Of a stretch of 64,000 bases of DNA, positions 62,420-64,000 are shown piece by piece. The notes under the pieces were generated by a model, which saw nothing but the letters and a program-made list of their open reading frames with translations, ran no database searches and was not told the origin of the DNA. Position 1 is the stretch's first letter. The number at the start of each line of letters is the position of its first letter. A program made the translations under genes and the position numbers. The stretch comes from Paenibacillus sp. JDR-2 (GTDB lineage: Bacteria > Bacillota > Bacilli > Paenibacillales > Paenibacillaceae), in NCBI RefSeq assembly GCF_000023585.1, contig NC_012914.1:2116001-2180000 (forward strand), written 5' to 3'.

Positions 62420-63006
62420 TTGCAGAAATGGTAAAAGCAATTTCGGAAGGAGCCAAAGAAGGCTCGAAAGAAGTTGGAAGAGAAGGGCTTTCAGGTAATA
62501 CAAGCGTTCCCGACTTTGCCAAGAATGCAAAGGCAGAATCAATTACATCTTTTGAAACTGCAGATAAGCCACTTCATAGTTCAATAAACGAGACCAAAGA
62601 TTTATCGGAATTAGGAGATCAATATACACAAGATCTTCGTGATCTCTCGCCTTATCCGGAGACGATTGAACCTGTGGATTTAACAAGTTGGGAGAAAGTG
62701 AGTTCAGAGGAAGTTGCCGAACAGCGAATGGAATTTCGTAATGTTAAAAATTCGCTAATTGAGGAATGGGAAGCACAAACAGGTGAAACTTGGCCGACAT
62801 ACGACAAAGATATTTTTTCGAATAATGGTATTAAAATCAGAAGCGCTGGCGATCTTTATGATGCCCATCATATTCGACCACTTGAATTTGGCGGGAAAAA
62901 CACTTTTGATAACCTAACACCGCTGCATGCGGAAGTTCACTATGACAGACAGGGTATCCATGCACCCGGTAGTGTGTTTCAACAGATTGGTGAAGCTTTA
63001 AAATAA
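62416..63006 (+). CDS. HNH endonuclease with toxin-like C-terminal domain
   Basis: 196 residues. An N-terminal ~110-residue polar segment leads to an HNH core: DAHHIRPLEFGG (~residues 151-162), N in FDNLTPLH, and a last HAEVHYD. HNH domains of this form are common as the warhead of polymorphic toxins. It overlaps the HerA stop by 4 nt and is followed 21 nt later by a SUKH-like protein, exactly the toxin-immunity order. Probable DNase effector of the HerA complex; no signal peptide. Confidence 0.85.
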   Translation: MIAEMVKAISEGAKEGSKEVGREGLSGNTSVPDFAKNAKAESITSFETADKPLHSSINETKDLSELGDQYTQDLRDLSPYPETIEPVDLTSWEKVSSEEVAEQRMEFRNVKNSLIEEWEAQTGETWPTYDKDIFSNNGIKIRSAGDLYDAHHIRPLEFGGKNTFDNLTPLHAEVHYDRQGIHAPGSVFQQIGEALK

Positions 63007-63027
63007 CAAAAGACAGGAGAATGAACA

Positions 63028-63414
63028 ATGGACTTAGCGCAGTTTTTAGCTCAATTTAAAATAGAGAATACACCAGACCTCGTAGAAACCTTGCAATTAA
63101 TTGAAGAGAAGTACAGTTGCAAACCAGACGGAGAAGTAGTTCAAGTGTTGGAATTGGGGGAATCTGCTATCTATCAAGGCGAACCTTCAATACGATTCAT
63201 GGGTAGAACGGAAATATTAAATGCGGATGCATTTTTACATGTCGACTTTATTGATCGCGGGTTGCTACCGTTGTTTGATCTGTATGAGAATGACTTTATA
63301 TGTTTACGAACAGTAGATAAGCAGTTTAGTGTTTTTAATATTATTGATTACACGGAGTTCTACGCGACTCCTGCTTTATCAAACTTATTGGTTAAGCTTG
63401 GTTTTGAGATATAA
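63028..63414 (+). CDS. SUKH (SMI1/KNR4)-like immunity protein candidate
   Basis: 128 residues, acidic, no membrane segment. LLPLFDLYENDFICLR followed by FNIIDYTEF resembles the core of SUKH immunity proteins that neutralise HNH and other nuclease toxins. Its place just after the HNH gene supports that. Assignment is by eye and less certain than its neighbours. GACAGGAGA precedes ATG 63028. Confidence 0.6.
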   Translation: MDLAQFLAQFKIENTPDLVETLQLIEEKYSCKPDGEVVQVLELGESAIYQGEPSIRFMGRTEILNADAFLHVDFIDRGLLPLFDLYENDFICLRTVDKQFSVFNIIDYTEFYATPALSNLLVKLGFEI

Positions 63415-63438
63415 CATTCTTCCAAACCTTCGAGGTTG

Positions 63439-63585
63439 TCATTTTATATATTTATATTCAAGGTGTTGAAGTCCTTCTAATTGTGAGTATTGGATGGAGA
63501 AATACTTAAACCGATGGACAGGTGACATTGGTTCTATATACTCAGCGTCAGTAAGGCCTTCAATGACCCAATACCGTTGAAGTCG
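63439..63585 (-). pseudogene. Possible C-terminal remnant of an unknown gene
   Basis: On the minus strand an open frame without a start codon reads YWVIEGLTDAEYIEP, then FKYFSIQYSQLEGLQ, and ends in TGA at 63439. The composition looks protein-like, which suggests a truncated gene left by rearrangement. I do not recognise it. Confidence 0.3.
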
Positions 63586-63631
63586 TTACGTTGCCCAAGA
63601 ACACTTCATTCAATAAAAAAGGTACCAGAGA

Positions 63632-63676
63632 GCAAACAGGCGTATTGTACATTAACTACGTCTGTTTGCCTTTTTA
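63632..63676 (+). terminator. Terminator after the defence-type operon
   Basis: GCAAACAG-G-CGTA and TACG-T-CTGTTTGC form a hairpin with one internal mismatch, followed by CTTTTT. Confidence 0.75.
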
Positions 63677-63707
63677 AGGCGGCTAAACCATTATAACAAG
63701 TAAGATG

Positions 63708-63725
63708 TGATATACTTCCTGTATA
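63708..63725 (+). promoter_or_regulatory. Promoter of the toxin-antitoxin pair
   Basis: TGATATACT (63708-63716) is an extended -10. TATAC-TTCCT-GTATA (63711-63725) makes a small inverted repeat over it, a possible autoregulatory site. Confidence 0.45.
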
Positions 63726-63751
63726 CGAATGGAAAGGGACGGTGAAAAGGA

Positions 63752-63928
63752 ATGAATGGAATGCAAGACCTTAGTAAGTTCATTAAATTAACCGGTGATA
63801 GGGCTAAATTGGACGCTAAAGCAAATGGTACCTACATTGTATACAAAACACATGAAGGTGAGTTTGTGAAAGAGTATAGTAATGGTCAGATTGAAACAGT
63901 GCTCAAACAAGGTTCGAAACATGAATGA
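63752..63928 (+). CDS. Putative antitoxin of a zeta-type TA module
   Basis: 58 residues, soluble, with no known motif (starts MNGMQDLSKF, ends QGSKHE). It overlaps the zeta-like kinase gene by 8 nt, the typical antitoxin-first order. AAAAGG precedes ATG 63752. The call rests on position and size. Confidence 0.6.
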   Translation: MNGMQDLSKFIKLTGDRAKLDAKANGTYIVYKTHEGEFVKEYSNGQIETVLKQGSKHE

Positions 63929-64000
63929 ACCACTAGCAACTATGTTTGTGTTCGCAGGTAATAACGGTAGTGGTAAAAGTACAATCCGTAATCTTATTAT
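63921..64000 (+). CDS. Zeta-toxin-like P-loop kinase, 3' end cut by window
   Basis: The frame starts at ATG 63921 and reaches the window edge after 26 codons: a short N-terminus then FAGNNGSGKSTIRN, the P-loop form of the zeta toxin / COG4185 ATPase family. Zeta toxins phosphorylate UDP-N-acetylglucosamine or related nucleotides. The preceding small gene would be its antitoxin. Confidence 0.65.
   Translation, partial: MNEPLATMFVFAGNNGSGKSTIRNLI

Overview
The window looks like chromosomal DNA of a Paenibacillus-type member of the Bacillales. The signs are strong AGGAGG-type ribosome sites, several LplB/YtcP/YtcQ-type sugar ABC transporters with AraC/YesN regulators, SLH-anchored surface enzymes, ROK repressors, YtxG/YtxH stress proteins and a sigma-B-type sigma factor. 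No rRNA, tRNA or CRISPR array was seen.

Layout. 1-8.75 kb: a ROK repressor faces a nickel-pincer (Lar) operon, larA-SDR-larE-gluconokinase-larB-larC1-larC2-nickel permease. The sugar-acid kinase and the mannonate-dehydrogenase-like SDR suggest that LarA here epimerises an aldonate such as gluconate/mannonate rather than lactate. 9.0-12.6 kb: a large secreted SLH-anchored GH18 chitinase. 12.7-16 kb: a DrrAB-type drug exporter and a TetX-like flavin monooxygenase whose promoters share an identical 17-bp direct-repeat element. 16-23.7 kb: an AraC/YesN-type membrane sensor and a sugar ABC operon with two paralogous binding proteins. 23.7-26.4 kb: a lipoprotein, an HxlR regulator and an MFS exporter, bracketed by two inverted copies of a small dispersed repeat. 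26.4-31.1 kb: an AraC regulator and a second sugar ABC operon. 31.2-34.9 kb: pstSCAB with a Pho box. 35-38.2 kb: an M20 peptidase, a DinB protein and a tandem pair of unknown paralogues. 38.2-40.9 kb: a TetR regulator and its likely ABC exporter target. 40.9-46.8 kb: a sigma-B module (YtxH, YtxG, RsbW, SigB) next to a CHASE3 hybrid kinase and a CheR methyltransferase, which resemble RsbK/RsbM of the Bacillus cereus group. 46.9-52.4 kb: a ROK repressor, a xylulokinase-like kinase and a GH32 enzyme, ending in a deletion scar that joins pieces of two permeases to the tail of an SLH protein.

52.9-64 kb is visibly richer in A+T and is an accessory island. A WYL regulator precedes a compact set: a membrane-anchored dynamin-like GTPase, a second dynamin-like GTPase, a small membrane protein, a 1045-residue HerA-type ATPase, an HNH nuclease with a toxin-like C-terminus, and a SUKH-like immunity protein. 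The set has the architecture of an anti-phage defence system; I cannot match the complete gene set to a named one, and it is my main candidate for something undescribed. A toxin-antitoxin pair (small antitoxin plus zeta-like kinase) follows and runs off the window end.

Regulation is unusually legible. Candidate operators or promoters are visible for both ROK proteins, the HxlR, the TetR, both AraC systems, PhoP and sigma-B, plus an unknown regulator (probably OmpR-family) linking the drug exporter to the TetX-like enzyme.
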